Positions 1 through 9,106 of a stretch of DNA of 64,000 nt are shown here, in pieces. The DNA is from Planctomycetota bacterium (GTDB lineage: Bacteria > Planctomycetota > OFTM77), in the NCBI GenBank assembly GCA_029260795.1, contig JAJDCO010000002.1, forward strand, positions 50,440 through 114,439, given 5' to 3'. The notes under the pieces are model-generated. The model was given only the letters and a program-made list of their open reading frames with translations, was not told the origin of the DNA and ran no database searches. The position numbers and the translations under genes were made by a program. Each line of letters starts with the position of its first letter. The stretch's first letter is position 1.

Positions 1-205
1 GGTCGGGGCCCTGCTGCCGCGAGGTCTCTCGCGTCGCGAGCCCGGCGTGACAGGCGTGGCACATCAGCTCACCGAGCAGCAGCTCGCCGACGTCTTCTGC
101 GCCGAGAGCGTGCTTCCCGGCCAAGCCAGGTACGGCCACCGCGTTCTGTTGTGCGATCCCGGATGCTCCGGGAGCGAGACCTGCCAACAAGAGGCCGGTG
201 ATCAC
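1..205 (-). CDS. Secreted c-type cytochrome, 5' end only (runs off window)
   Basis: Read on the minus strand from a GTG at 205, the frame stays open to the window edge and gives 68 residues. It starts with a hydrophobic signal peptide (VITGLLLAGLAPGASGIAQQ) followed by a helix and the haem c motif CHACH at residues 49-53 (bases 47-61). CxxCH shortly after a signal peptide marks an exported cytochrome c or a larger dehydrogenase or membrane-bound protein with an N-terminal cytochrome domain; sequences like GELLLGELMCHACH are common in planctomycete multi-domain cytochromes. A purine-rich stretch (GAGGGAG) lies about 13 bases upstream of the GTG, so this start is plausible but not certain. The other motifs, including the distal Met ligand, lie outside the window, so the full-length product cannot be named. 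The overlapping plus-strand frames in this region look like noise. Confidence 0.72.
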   Translation of the reverse strand, partial: MITGLLLAGLAPGASGIAQQNAVAVPGLAGKHALGAEDVGELLLGELMCHACHAGLATRETSRQQGPD

Positions 206-631
206 GTGTCGGAAGAGACTCCCTCTGAAACGCGGCTGCTGGACGCGCGTGCCATCGGATCCGAATCGAATCGTCGTGGACAAGATGTCTTCCGTCTCCG
301 CTGCCGGCCTGTCGAATCGACCCGAACTGTGTAGGTCGCGGCCCCCATCCTTGTTTTCGAACGACGCCGATCAAGCACGAAACCCAGAGTGTCTCTTTCC
401 GGCCCCGGGCTTGTCGCTCACTCGAGCGCAGACCGAGGTTCAGCTAAATCGATCGGAAAGGAAGCGACACCCTTCGGCTCTTCGCCCTGGATTGAGCGAC
501 GGGCGTGAGGGCGGTATCCTTTCCGCTACAAGAATCGGGCCTTCGCCGGCCTCGGTCGCGGCGGAGGCTCCGACCGCATCGCACGCCTACGCGACTCGCA
601 TCGATGAGGAAGCTTGGAACGAGGAGACCCC
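206..631. other. Intergenic region between divergent genes
   Basis: About 425 bases separate the divergent cytochrome gene and the tail-anchored protein gene. Several frames are open here but their translations are Arg/Ser/Pro-rich and recall no family. I see no hairpin, repeat or clear promoter that I would defend. It presumably holds both promoters. Confidence 0.4.
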
Positions 632-1093
632 ATGATCCAGTGCATGCCCAAGAGTGTTTGCAGCTGGGACTTCAATCTCGACGGCGACGGCCATCATGCC
701 GACCTCGAGTTCAATTGGGCAGGGGAGCAAGGCACGGTCACCGCGGACGCGACTCCCTTCGACGTGCGCAAGGATGGCCTACTCAGCGGGCACTGGACCC
801 TGGTGGAAGGAGGAGAGGGAATCGCGACCGCGCAGAAGGCCAGCGCGTTGACCCGAAGCTTCGAGGTTCGCCCGGGCGTCGAGCCGGAGCTGTTGCTCAG
901 ACCCGTATCGATGTTCAGTCGGAGCTTTCTTCTCGAGCGTCTGGGCGACCCGGTCGCGGCCATCGACAAGGTTCACGCCTTTACTCGCCGCGCGAGAATC
1001 GAAGCGCTGCGTCCGGATTGCGAGTTCGTGATTCTCGCCTTCTCGTTTTGGCTGACCGTCCTGATGTGGCGGCGGGCAGCCCGCAGCAACTGA
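632..1093 (+). CDS. Small tail-anchored membrane protein of unknown function
   Basis: 153 residues from the ATG at 632, preceded by GAGGAG seven bases upstream; an upstream TTG in the same frame lacks a comparable site. The first 125 residues look like a beta-rich soluble domain with alternating polar and hydrophobic stretches. A single hydrophobic segment (about residues 130-147, FVILAFSFWLTVLMW) is followed by the short basic tail RRAARSN, so the protein is probably anchored by its C-terminus with the bulk in the cytoplasm. There is no signal peptide. I believe similar short proteins ending in an LMWRRAA-like tail occur in planctomycete genomes, but I cannot assign a function. No neighbour in the same direction is close enough to call an operon. 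Confidence 0.75.
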   Translation: MIQCMPKSVCSWDFNLDGDGHHADLEFNWAGEQGTVTADATPFDVRKDGLLSGHWTLVEGGEGIATAQKASALTRSFEVRPGVEPELLLRPVSMFSRSFLLERLGDPVAAIDKVHAFTRRARIEALRPDCEFVILAFSFWLTVLMWRRAARSN

Positions 1094-1158
1094 GGACGTC
1101 TCAGCAGGCGACGCCTGCGAGTCGTGCTCGCGATCCGAAGCCCTCGGAGTGAAAGATC

Positions 1159-1362
1159 ATGGACCGAAGCCCGAGCGTCCTCGAATCCGTGGGAAAGACG
1201 CCCTTTGTCGAGCTGAAGCGTGTCGTTCCCCGGGGATGCGCGCGTGTCTGCGTCAAGGTCGAAGAGCCACAACCCGACCGGCAGCATGAAGGACCGCATG
1301 GCGCTGTCCGTCATCGATCGTGCGGTGACGCGGAGTGAGACAATCGTGCCGGGAACAGGATG
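1159..1362 (+). pseudogene. Decayed 5' fragment of a cysteine synthase / PLP-dependent beta-synthase
   Basis: From ATG 1159 the frame reads MDRSPSVLESVGKTPFVELK, the usual N-terminus of O-acetylserine sulfhydrylase and cystathionine beta-synthase family enzymes (LExIGxTPLVxL). Near 1267 the frame breaks; in the next frame the text continues NPTGSMKDRMALSVIDRA, the conserved block that contains the PLP-binding lysine. Removing one C from the CC at 1267-1268 joins the two halves. The match fades after PGTG and a TGA closes it at 1360-1362, so only about 65 of roughly 320 codons remain. The remnant is followed at once by a noncoding repeat whose second copy lies downstream of 4759, suggesting that repeat-associated rearrangement removed the rest of the gene. 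Confidence 0.8.
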
Positions 1363-1462
1363 ATCTCCGAGCCGCTTCAAGGCGCACGCCCCAAGGGCCT
1401 GGCCAGCAGAAGGTCGGCTACGGGAGCTCACAACTTTCGGCTCGTGACCCCACGCGCGTCGT
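1361..1462 (+). repeat. Dispersed noncoding repeat, copy A
   Basis: This stretch resembles 4759-4875. Both begin TGATCTCC, share CGCCCCAAGGGCCTG with the same flanks (GCTTCA.GGCGC), and later share CGGCTCGTG followed by ACGCG and CGTCGTG. Copy A abuts the cysteine-synthase remnant. No open frame is conserved between the copies, so it is not a coding repeat. Confidence 0.6.
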
Positions 1463-1614
1463 GATCGATAGCCCAGGTCTGAACGTTCTGTGGGCAACCC
1501 CGCGCAGCGCGGTTTCCTCGCTCGCTTCCCTTACTTGCCCGCCGACCGTTTGATAGGCTCGAAGCCCAGGGAGGCTTCACGACGCACGGACCTGCATGCT
1601 CGGGGAAAGAAGAC

Positions 1615-4600
1615 ATGAGCCGTCCCGTTCGTTCAAGATTCGCGGCCTCAGCTCTCGCCGGCGTCCTACTCGTCCCGCTGCTCACTCCGGTGGGTAGGAC
1701 GCAAGATCTGTGGTCGCTCTACGGGGGCGGTTGTCCCACCAGCGAGGGAGCTCGCCCGATTCTCAGGCCGAGCTCACAGCCGTTCATCGGCAACCCGGCC
1801 TTTGGCGTCTCGGCGACGGCTCTGCCACCGGCGGCCATGGTCAGCTTGCTGGTCTCGGTCTTCCCAGCCGACCTGCCGATCGGAGGAAGCGGCTGCCGGC
1901 TGCTCGTCGGGCCGAGCCCGATCTTCTTCTTCCCGATGGTCCGCACGAGTCCTCAGGATGCCGAGCTGTCGTTCCCGCTTCCGAATCTGCCGCAGTTTCT
2001 CGGAGCCTCCTTTTACGCCCAGCTCGGCGTCATCGAGGCGTCGGGGTTCTCGACCTCGCCAGGGCTGCGCGTCACACTCGGTGAAGCGGATCACGCCACG
2101 GGCAGCCTCTCGGTCCTGATCGGAGCGCCCAGCGCCTTGCAGGCCGAGTATCACGACCCGGGCGGCTCTCACATCGAGGGGGATCTCCCGTCTTCGATGA
2201 GCCTGAGCGCGTTCCAGATCCACCCATCCAGCCTGCCCGGACCGTTCATCGACGATCAGACGGGTGAGAGGCCGCAGGAAGATCTCTGGAACTACTCCTT
2301 CGCTCCCTCGGTGGAGCTCGGCGAAGTCGGACGCCTCTACAGCTTCTTCGACAACACGGCCGGCCAAGGCGGTGTCTTCGTCGCGTTGGCGGACGGCGCG
2401 GGCTTCATTCCGCTGCTCTCACCGGCGCTGGGGAATGGCGGCTCGTTCGGGAATCAGATTGCCGTCTCCGAGGACGGATCCCGCGTCGCACTCTCCGCGT
2501 CCACCGGTGCGAACGGGACGCCGATCTGGCTGGCCGCGACCGATGGCTTGCCCCTTCAGGGCACGGCGAGGGCCGTGGAGGTCTCGCCGGCCGGCCGAGT
2601 GCTTCTTCAGGGACCGCTGTACATCGTCGGCGAGACGCTCTTCTTCCGGGGCCAAGACCTCGATCAAGGCGGCTCGGACGCCTACTACATCGCGCCGACC
2701 GATGGGAGTGCGCCCGCCGTCGCGCTCGCCCTTCCCCCGCTGGCCTCGGGCAGCCCACCGTCTTTCTTCAATGACGGATTCGTGCTGCAAGCCGAAGGGC
2801 GACTGGCCTGGATTGCGGGAGTCGTGGCCGAGGGAACGACCGACCTCTACGTCTTCGATGACGAGACGCAGGCCGCGACGAACATCACCCTCTTCCCGGC
2901 CGGTCAGAGCGTGACGTCCCTCAGCGGGGGCACGTATGCCACCGCGGCGCTCTCCCGAGACGGATCCCAGATCGCGTTCGTGTCTCTGGGCGAGCTGTAC
3001 GTGGCGTCGACGGACGGAACGGACGCGGGCCAGCTCATCGGGGCTGAGCTCTCACACGACACAGTCTTCGGATCGTCGCTGCAGTCCTTCGCCATGCCGA
3101 GCTTCGACTCGGGCTTCGGCCTACTCGTCTTCGCCGGCAGCTCCTCCTTCCAGATGGATCTCTACCACCTCGAGCTCGACAGCCACAAAGGCGAGGTGCA
3201 GGCGGCGGAGAACATCACGCAGACGAGCGGTCAGAGCGCTCCGCCGTTCACGACCACTGGAAACATCCGGCCTCTGCATGCCGGACCGAATAGTGACGAG
3301 GCGTACATCTTCCAGCGCGGCTCCTCCGGCGGCATCTGGGATCTCGTTGCCGTCGAGCTGGTCGATCTGATTCCGGTGAGCCTGACGGGCAACGAGTTCA
3401 CGCCCTCGGCGCTCCCGTCCTACTCCTTCATTCGCTGGATGTCCTGGGCCCGGGACCGCCGCCACCTAGACGTCGTCCGCGAGCCGACCCTGTTCGAGCT
3501 TCGATTGGCCGGCGGCACCGTCGTGCTCGGTTCCTTCGATCGGCTCGATCCGTTGGCGGGCTCGTCTTCCATCCAGACCTGGCCGTCCGGGACCTCGGTC
3601 GACGGCGTCGAGTTTCGCTCCGACGGCGGACAGGTTTGTTGGACGACCGGGGCGAGCGGGTCCTCGACCCTCTGGTCGATGAATCTGCCGAGCTCGGCGC
3701 CGGCTCCGGTGCGGGTTTTTTCGGGTGAGGTCGCCGACGGCAGCCTCCGCTACGTGCACGCCACCGATCCGACGGTGGCCTATGTCGTGGGCTCGAACGA
3801 CGCGATCCAGCCGTCCGATGCGCAGATCGTCCACACCTCGATCCGCACCGGTCTCTCGACGATCGTACCGACGCCGCTCGCCCAGATCGTCATGGGCAAC
3901 GTCTCCGACGAGGGGCCGAGAACCGCCTGCCAGTTCACCGCAGAGGTCAAAACTCAATGCCTGTGTGTCGGAGACGACGATGGCAAGCTGATCGTCACGA
4001 TCACTGCCAAGAACCCCGACAACTCGCCGATCGAGGTGAGGATCGAGGGCAACGGCCCGACCTTCGAGGACGGAACGCGCATGAGGACGATTCCCTGCAA
4101 GAAGGACACGCACACTTTTCCGATCAAGGCCAATCAAACGCCTGGTTGCTTCAACCTGACGGTAGGAGGAATCACGTTCGAGAAGCGGATCCGAGTCGTC
4201 AAGATCACGCCCGAGTTTCGCAACACGGGCACCTTCTCGCCTGACAACATGTCCGCGTTGAAGCAGAGATTCCTTCGCAGTGACCCCAACCTCGGCGTCG
4301 GCACGAATCCCTTCGGCCCGAAGAGCAAGCACAACACCATGGAGATCCGGTTCGCTCTCGAGCCCAAGGATGGCTGCGATTGCAAGTTCGACATCAAGCG
4401 GACCCTTCATCGGAAGTCGTACAAGAACGGAGTACCTGGCGACACGAAAGCGCCCGGAACCAAGGATGACGAGACCAACACCGACGAGGACCGCAAGCCG
4501 TCGGCGGCCGGCAATATCTACTCGCTCGACACTCCCGGACCGGGGAGCTCTGACACGGACATGAACGGGGACGTGCGCGAGTATCGGGCCCACTTCATCG

Positions 4601-4761
4601 AATGGGTTCGAATCTCGCCCAAGAGGAGAGACTGTCTGCCGGGCTTCAACTGGGAGAGCCATCTCTACGTGACGCGACAGAACGGAGCGTGGGTGGTCGA
4701 TCCCGCCAAGAGCGACATCTCGGCGGGCCACGACATCCCGCTCGACTCTCAGCATCAATGA
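1615..4761 (+). CDS. Large secreted beta-propeller protein with C-terminal Ig-like and unknown domains
   Basis: 1048 residues from ATG 1615. Residues 1-30 form a signal peptide (SALAGVLLVPLLTPVGRTQ). Residues about 35-175 match the unnamed secreted domain seen elsewhere in this window: a GCP start, a LVGPSP core, and a C-terminal LGASFYAQLGVIEASGFSTS strand pair. Residues about 215-760 consist of WD40/PD40 (TolB-like) blades with recurring YFxD, SEDGSRVAL and VASTDGTD motifs, consistent with one or two propellers. From about residue 765 a Cys-containing Ig-like domain (QCLCVGDDDGKLIVTITAKN) is followed by about 200 residues rich in Lys and Asp (GDTKAPGTKDDETNTDEDRK) with no family I recognise. 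It is probably an exported surface or periplasmic protein. It stands alone; the repeat copies flank it on both sides. Function unknown. Confidence 0.85.
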   Translation: MSRPVRSRFAASALAGVLLVPLLTPVGRTQDLWSLYGGGCPTSEGARPILRPSSQPFIGNPAFGVSATALPPAAMVSLLVSVFPADLPIGGSGCRLLVGPSPIFFFPMVRTSPQDAELSFPLPNLPQFLGASFYAQLGVIEASGFSTSPGLRVTLGEADHATGSLSVLIGAPSALQAEYHDPGGSHIEGDLPSSMSLSAFQIHPSSLPGPFIDDQTGERPQEDLWNYSFAPSVELGEVGRLYSFFDNTAGQGGVFVALADGAGFIPLLSPALGNGGSFGNQIAVSEDGSRVALSASTGANGTPIWLAATDGLPLQGTARAVEVSPAGRVLLQGPLYIVGETLFFRGQDLDQGGSDAYYIAPTDGSAPAVALALPPLASGSPPSFFNDGFVLQAEGRLAWIAGVVAEGTTDLYVFDDETQAATNITLFPAGQSVTSLSGGTYATAALSRDGSQIAFVSLGELYVASTDGTDAGQLIGAELSHDTVFGSSLQSFAMPSFDSGFGLLVFAGSSSFQMDLYHLELDSHKGEVQAAENITQTSGQSAPPFTTTGNIRPLHAGPNSDEAYIFQRGSSGGIWDLVAVELVDLIPVSLTGNEFTPSALPSYSFIRWMSWARDRRHLDVVREPTLFELRLAGGTVVLGSFDRLDPLAGSSSIQTWPSGTSVDGVEFRSDGGQVCWTTGASGSSTLWSMNLPSSAPAPVRVFSGEVADGSLRYVHATDPTVAYVVGSNDAIQPSDAQIVHTSIRTGLSTIVPTPLAQIVMGNVSDEGPRTACQFTAEVKTQCLCVGDDDGKLIVTITAKNPDNSPIEVRIEGNGPTFEDGTRMRTIPCKKDTHTFPIKANQTPGCFNLTVGGITFEKRIRVVKITPEFRNTGTFSPDNMSALKQRFLRSDPNLGVGTNPFGPKSKHNTMEIRFALEPKDGCDCKFDIKRTLHRKSYKNGVPGDTKAPGTKDDETNTDEDRKPSAAGNIYSLDTPGPGSSDTDMNGDVREYRAHFIEWVRISPKRRDCLPGFNWESHLYVTRQNGAWVVDPAKSDISAGHDIPLDSQHQ

Positions 4762-4875
4762 TCTCCTGAGTCAGTTCCTTCCGATCCGCTTCAGGGCGCT
4801 CGCCCCAAGGGCCTGCCAGAAGTGGATTGAGGTTGGCTGCAAGAGCTAGACAACATTCGGCTCGTGGTTCCGCGA
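4759..4875 (+). repeat. Dispersed noncoding repeat, copy B, in the 4762-5094 gap
   Basis: Second copy of the element at 1361-1462, starting at the stop codon of the secreted propeller gene (TGATCTCC). It keeps CGCCCCAAGGGCCTG and CGGCTCGTG but carries internal insertions and deletions. Past it, at about 4912-4934, is a CACGGAG-rich microrepeat. No gene is visible in the rest of the 333-base gap before the protease. Confidence 0.6.
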
Positions 4876-5094
4876 CGCGTCGTGCGCCCGGCCTCCGGGG
4901 CAAAGAAACAAGCCACCGAGGGCACGGAGAAACGGGTCACGAGATCTACCCGGAGAGTCAAGATCGGATGACGAAGTGGAGAGCCGTCGAAGCGGTGTTC
5001 GGATCCATGGTTCTCGCGCCGCGCCAAAAGTGAAATGATGGGGCCTGGATCGGGGGCCGCGCTCCGGCACCGTTGGCATGAACGAAGGTGAATC

Positions 5095-6678
5095 ATGATT
5101 GACTCGAGGGCTCGGCTGCTCAGTGCGGCGATTCTGACGACGATGTCTTTCTCGTTCCTCGGCCTTTCGAAGGCCGCTGCTGCACAGGAAGCCGGGACCT
5201 TCATCGAGCAGCCGGGAGTGCGCGAGCTCTCCGGAGCGCTCGTCGTGCGGCGTTGGACTGTCGAGGCGTGGACGGAGCGCGGAGAAGGTGCGGCGGCGAA
5301 GTCGCACCGGCAGCGCGCTGCCGAGCGCCTCAACGTTTTCGACCCCGAGGTCATCGCCGAGACCGACGAGTATCTCGTGCGCGTGCCGGCAGGCGAGAAC
5401 GAAAGCTCATTGGCGGCGAAGCTGCTCGCGACCGGCGACTACCAGTACGTCGAGCCGGACTGGCTGGTGTTCCCGACCGACACCGTGCCGAACGATCCCG
5501 AGTACTTCCGTCTGTGGCATCATCCGAAGATGCGTTCGCCCGCGGCCTGGGACCTCACCACGGGCCTGGCCTCGTTCACGATCGCCATCGTCGACTCCGG
5601 GGTCGAGAAGAGCCACCCCGACCTCGCCGCCGCGCTCGTGCCCGGATACAACTCGAAGGACCGGTTGCCGGAGAGCCAAGGGGGCCAGGTCGACGATCTC
5701 AATGGGCACGGTACCTTCGTGGCCGGCTGTGCGGCCGCGATCGGCAACAACGGCACGGCCGTCGTCGGCGTGGGCTGGAGCTTCCGCATCATGCCCGTTC
5801 GCTACAGCAACGATCCGTGTGGTTGCGGTGTGCTCTCGGATCTCTTGGCGGGCGCTCGTTGGGCGGCGAGGAATGGTGCACAGGTCGTCAACATCAGCCA
5901 GACCGGCGTCGCCAGCGCTTCGGTCGAGACGACCGGCGCGGTGATCCGGAGCCTCGGCGGGCTGCTGTTCTATGCGGCCGACAACTCGGGCACCGATCAC
6001 TCGGGCTTCGACTGGCCGAACGTGACGATCGTCGGCGCGACCAACAAGCTCGACGGGCGTCCGAGCTGGTCCTCCTATGGCAAGGCCGTCGACGTCTTCG
6101 CGCCCGGCAATCAGATCCTGTCGACGGGTATCAATCACGGCATCGCGTTCGGCAGCGGTACTAGTGCGGCGTCTCCGATCGCGGCCGGTCTCGCGGCATT
6201 GATCTGGTCGGTCAAGCCGTGGCTGAGTGCCGACCAAGTAGAGCAGTACCTGTTCGAAGGCTGCAAAGACCTGGGGCCGGTGGGCGAAGACGACGAGTGG
6301 GGTTGGGGACGCATCGACTCCTTCTCCTCCGTCGATCTTGCCGCCAACGATGCCGTGCTGGCGTACTCACAGGATCCGCTGCTCAAAGGGCAGTCGAGCA
6401 CGGCGGTCGTCCAGGGAGCTCAACCCGCGCAGTCCGTGCACTGGTTGCTTTCGCTGACCGGGGCCGGCCCGGGGCCTTGCTTCCAAGGCAAGTGCCTCGA
6501 CATCCTGGCTCCCTGGGTCGTCTTCAGCCTCCCTGCCGATCCCCAGGGCATCGCGACTTGGACGTTCACGGTGCCGCCGGTCACACCGATCGCGCTCCCC
6601 GTTTGGGTGCAAGCGATCACCCTCGATGCGACGCTCGGTCTGGCGACGTCGAACGTCGTCTTCGACGTGGTCTTGTAA
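5095..6678 (+). CDS. Secreted subtilisin-like serine protease (S8 family)
   Basis: 527 residues with a signal peptide (about 1-30) and a propeptide-like region up to about residue 140 that ends in a VEPDWLV motif, as in fervidolysin-type S8 enzymes. The catalytic triad is clear: D167 in AIVDSG, H205 in NGHGTFVAG, S357 in GSGTSAASPIAAG; N297 in AADNSG fits the oxyanion position. NDPCGCGV may form a disulfide. The catalytic domain ends near residue 405. The last 110 residues are not protease but a copy of the unnamed secreted domain shared with several other proteins here (LLSLTGAGPGPC, TWTFTVPP, VWVQAITLD, TSNVVFDVVL), perhaps a surface or secretion module. It most likely degrades proteins outside the cytoplasm. 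ATG 5095 follows GAAGGTGAATC; no other start precedes the signal peptide. Confidence 0.93.
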   Translation: MIDSRARLLSAAILTTMSFSFLGLSKAAAAQEAGTFIEQPGVRELSGALVVRRWTVEAWTERGEGAAAKSHRQRAAERLNVFDPEVIAETDEYLVRVPAGENESSLAAKLLATGDYQYVEPDWLVFPTDTVPNDPEYFRLWHHPKMRSPAAWDLTTGLASFTIAIVDSGVEKSHPDLAAALVPGYNSKDRLPESQGGQVDDLNGHGTFVAGCAAAIGNNGTAVVGVGWSFRIMPVRYSNDPCGCGVLSDLLAGARWAARNGAQVVNISQTGVASASVETTGAVIRSLGGLLFYAADNSGTDHSGFDWPNVTIVGATNKLDGRPSWSSYGKAVDVFAPGNQILSTGINHGIAFGSGTSAASPIAAGLAALIWSVKPWLSADQVEQYLFEGCKDLGPVGEDDEWGWGRIDSFSSVDLAANDAVLAYSQDPLLKGQSSTAVVQGAQPAQSVHWLLSLTGAGPGPCFQGKCLDILAPWVVFSLPADPQGIATWTFTVPPVTPIALPVWVQAITLDATLGLATSNVVFDVVL

Positions 6679-6819
6679 GGGGTCTGCAGCCGGGCGTGAC
6701 AAGCGCGCGCCATTCGGCAACTAAAATGGCGGTGCGCTCCGGGTGACGGCGTTGACCGGGGGGGGCGGGCGCAGGGACGCTCGAACCCGCATCGACGGCG
6801 CAGAGGAGGAGCTCTCGAC

Positions 6820-8919
6820 ATGGTCCCGACTCGCATCCTGGTCTCTCTCGTCATCGGCGTTTGCCTCGCCGGCCTCGATGCGCATGCGCAAGCTCCGGTG
6901 AACGAAGGCTTCGATGCGAGACCGTCGGATTGGGTGCTCGATCCACAGCGGCACGGGGTCGACAACGGCCGCCTCTATCTGGGTGGGAGGACGCCGGCCC
7001 GGGCGCCGGGAGAGTGGGAATCGTTCGTGCTCGAGATGGATGCGAAGATCGTGCGGGGATCCTTCGAAATCCGATACGGCACTCGATGCCGCGTGGAGAT
7101 CTCCCGACCGATCGAGCAAGGTCAGGGGCACAACGTCCGCGTCCGGGTCGGAAGCAACACCTCTGATTCGATCTCGATCGATTGGCATCGAGATCGACGT
7201 CTCGTGCTCCGCGTCGCCGGCAACCTTCATACCGTGGTGGTCGACGGCCAGCGGGCGCAAGCGCGTGGACCGCACGGTCGAGGGGCGATCGAGCTCGCGA
7301 GTCTCCAGGACGGCGTTGCGGAGATCGACCGCGTTCGCATTCGCTCGCTCGAGCTGAGTCTCGTCGATGTCGTGCCCCAGCAGGTCACGGCGGGTAAGCG
7401 GAGCCTCGTGTATGCGATCGGCGAGGGTTTCGATGACGACGTGCGCGTCGGCTTTCGCGGGGATGGCGTCAACGTAGTGGGCGAGCCAGTCGTGCGAAGT
7501 CGCAATGTGTTGCAGATCGTTATCGACGTGGCGGCCGAGGCGACCGGGACCCGCACCCTGACCGCGAAGCGAAGCGACGGATCGCAGCTGAACCAGATCG
7601 ACGCTTTTCGCATCGTGCCGCCTCCGGCGGTGCCCGAGCCACCCGTGTTGCCGCCACCGGCGAGGATCGACGCGTTGGACCCGCCCGTGCTCCGACCGGG
7701 TGTGGCCGGCCAGTCGGTTCTGGTTCAGGGCTCCGACTTGGGCCAACTGGCGTCCGTCACGGTGCTCTCCCCGGCGACAGGTGTCGTCGTCTTGATTCGC
7801 GAGCACCGGGCAGACCGGCTCGAGCTGAGCCTCGACGTGGCGAGCGGCCTCGGCGATCGTGTCGTCCGGCTGGAGTTCGCGCCGATCGTCGCGAGCGAGC
7901 CCGCGTTGCATCGGACGTTGTGGGTACGAGCCGAACCACCGGAGACGCCGCACATCCAGTCGGTCCAGCCACTCGTCCTCCAGGCCGGTGTCCGCGATCA
8001 GCGGGTCGTGATGAGCGGCACATCGCTGTCGAGCTTCGAGGGTGTTCGAGTGGTCTCACCTCGACCCGGATTTCGCGCGACCTGGCTGAGAGAGAGCAAT
8101 GCGGGGCAGATCGTCGTTAGCGTCGACGTGCCCGCGGAAGTCGGCGAGAGTGCGGTGCAGCTCGAGCTGCAGCCGGCCGATCCGAGCACGGGACCGCTGC
8201 GACAAGTCCTCGGGATACGACTCGAAGCACCTGAGACGTCCACCTCGCCGACGGGGTGGCTCATCGGCTTGGGAGGTGGTCTGCTCGTTTCGTTCTGGAG
8301 TGGGTACGGCTGGGGTCGGACGCGGGCACTCGAGTGGCTGCGCTGGGCCAAGCGGCGGTGGGAGGATCTCTCTCAGCTCGAAGATTCCCGCCCACTCGTT
8401 GCGTGTCGCTGGATCTGTCGATCCACGCCCAAGACCGAGCTGGCGAACTGGGAGATCGACGAGATTCGCGTCACGCCGCTGGTTCTCGGCGGAGCCGCGC
8501 CTGAGCCAGAGGCGATCAGCGGTGCGGCCCTCGCCGACCTCAACGACCGTGAGAACGTGAAGGCCTGGTTGCTCGACCGGGACAAGCTCGCGAGCGGCCT
8601 GCGTCCTGCGGCGAAAGCGGTCTCCCAGATCGTTGCTCAGTGGTCGGAGCAAGGCGCTTCGCCTGCCGAGGTGCGGCTCACGGCGAAGTTCCAGAAGCCG
8701 GTTCAGATGCACTTCGAGCTCAAGCACTGCGAGCTGAGCGGCGGTGAGCTCCAATGGGTGACTCGGCGTCGATGGACCCGGACCGCCAAGCCGGGTCGGC
8801 CGCTCGAGATCGGAGTGATCACCGGTCCTCGACCCGACGAGGCCTTCGTGGAGAGGATTGCCGACGAGGCGCAGGCTCACCTCCTGGACCTTTTCCAGCG
8901 GGTTCGATCTCTTCCGTGA
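6820..8919 (+). CDS. Exported, single-pass membrane protein with IPT-like repeats
   Basis: 699 residues; ATG 6820 follows GAGGAGGAG by about ten bases. Residues 1-25 are a signal peptide (LVSLVIGVCLAGLDAHAQ). Residues about 26-180 form a beta-sandwich of the laminin/3-keto-disaccharide-hydrolase type (NEGFDARPSDWVLDP at its start). Residues about 185-475 hold two or three IPT/TIG-like or Ig-like units; two start with a Pro-rich linker and xQSVxPLVLxAGVxxQxVxxxG, typical of planctomycete proteins. A transmembrane helix (about 480-498, WLIGLGGGLLVSFWSGYGW) is followed by about 200 hydrophilic residues that should be cytoplasmic and match no family I know. The topology suggests a sensor or anchor linking an outside ligand-binding part to the cell interior. 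Role not assignable. Confidence 0.82.
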   Translation: MVPTRILVSLVIGVCLAGLDAHAQAPVNEGFDARPSDWVLDPQRHGVDNGRLYLGGRTPARAPGEWESFVLEMDAKIVRGSFEIRYGTRCRVEISRPIEQGQGHNVRVRVGSNTSDSISIDWHRDRRLVLRVAGNLHTVVVDGQRAQARGPHGRGAIELASLQDGVAEIDRVRIRSLELSLVDVVPQQVTAGKRSLVYAIGEGFDDDVRVGFRGDGVNVVGEPVVRSRNVLQIVIDVAAEATGTRTLTAKRSDGSQLNQIDAFRIVPPPAVPEPPVLPPPARIDALDPPVLRPGVAGQSVLVQGSDLGQLASVTVLSPATGVVVLIREHRADRLELSLDVASGLGDRVVRLEFAPIVASEPALHRTLWVRAEPPETPHIQSVQPLVLQAGVRDQRVVMSGTSLSSFEGVRVVSPRPGFRATWLRESNAGQIVVSVDVPAEVGESAVQLELQPADPSTGPLRQVLGIRLEAPETSTSPTGWLIGLGGGLLVSFWSGYGWGRTRALEWLRWAKRRWEDLSQLEDSRPLVACRWICRSTPKTELANWEIDEIRVTPLVLGGAAPEPEAISGAALADLNDRENVKAWLLDRDKLASGLRPAAKAVSQIVAQWSEQGASPAEVRLTAKFQKPVQMHFELKHCELSGGELQWVTRRRWTRTAKPGRPLEIGVITGPRPDEAFVERIADEAQAHLLDLFQRVRSLP

Positions 8920-8936
8920 TGTTCGGTCACGTGATG

Positions 8937-9076
8937 AGTGTGGCGAAGCGACGGCGACCCTCGACCTGCCGCCGCTGCCGGTGAGCTTCGTGGGCCGTTC
9001 GTTCTACCTGGCCGCGACACTCGTCTCGCCCTGGTACCACATCTCGAACCCTCCGCCGCTGGTGGTTGGCGACTGA
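8937..9076 (+). pseudogene. 3' fragment of a secreted-domain protein
   Basis: Between two convergent genes, the frame ending at TGA 9074-9076 reads CGEATATLDLPPLP then VGRSFYLAATLVSP and ends NPPPLVVGD. This is the closing strand pattern of the unnamed secreted domain seen in the proteins at 1615, 5095, 31077 and 45676 (xATLxxPLP, xGxSFYxQ, SNxLxVxxG). Nothing upstream in that frame belongs to it, because the start would lie inside the preceding gene. I read it as the surviving C-terminus of a lost gene. Confidence 0.65.
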
Positions 9077-9106
9077 CCGGGCCGGACGTCGCGGTGATCC
9101 CGACCG

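Noticed and set aside
3466..4758. Open frame of 430 codons on the minus strand
   Set aside because: Antisense to the C-terminal part of the secreted propeller protein. High GC leaves such frames open by chance.
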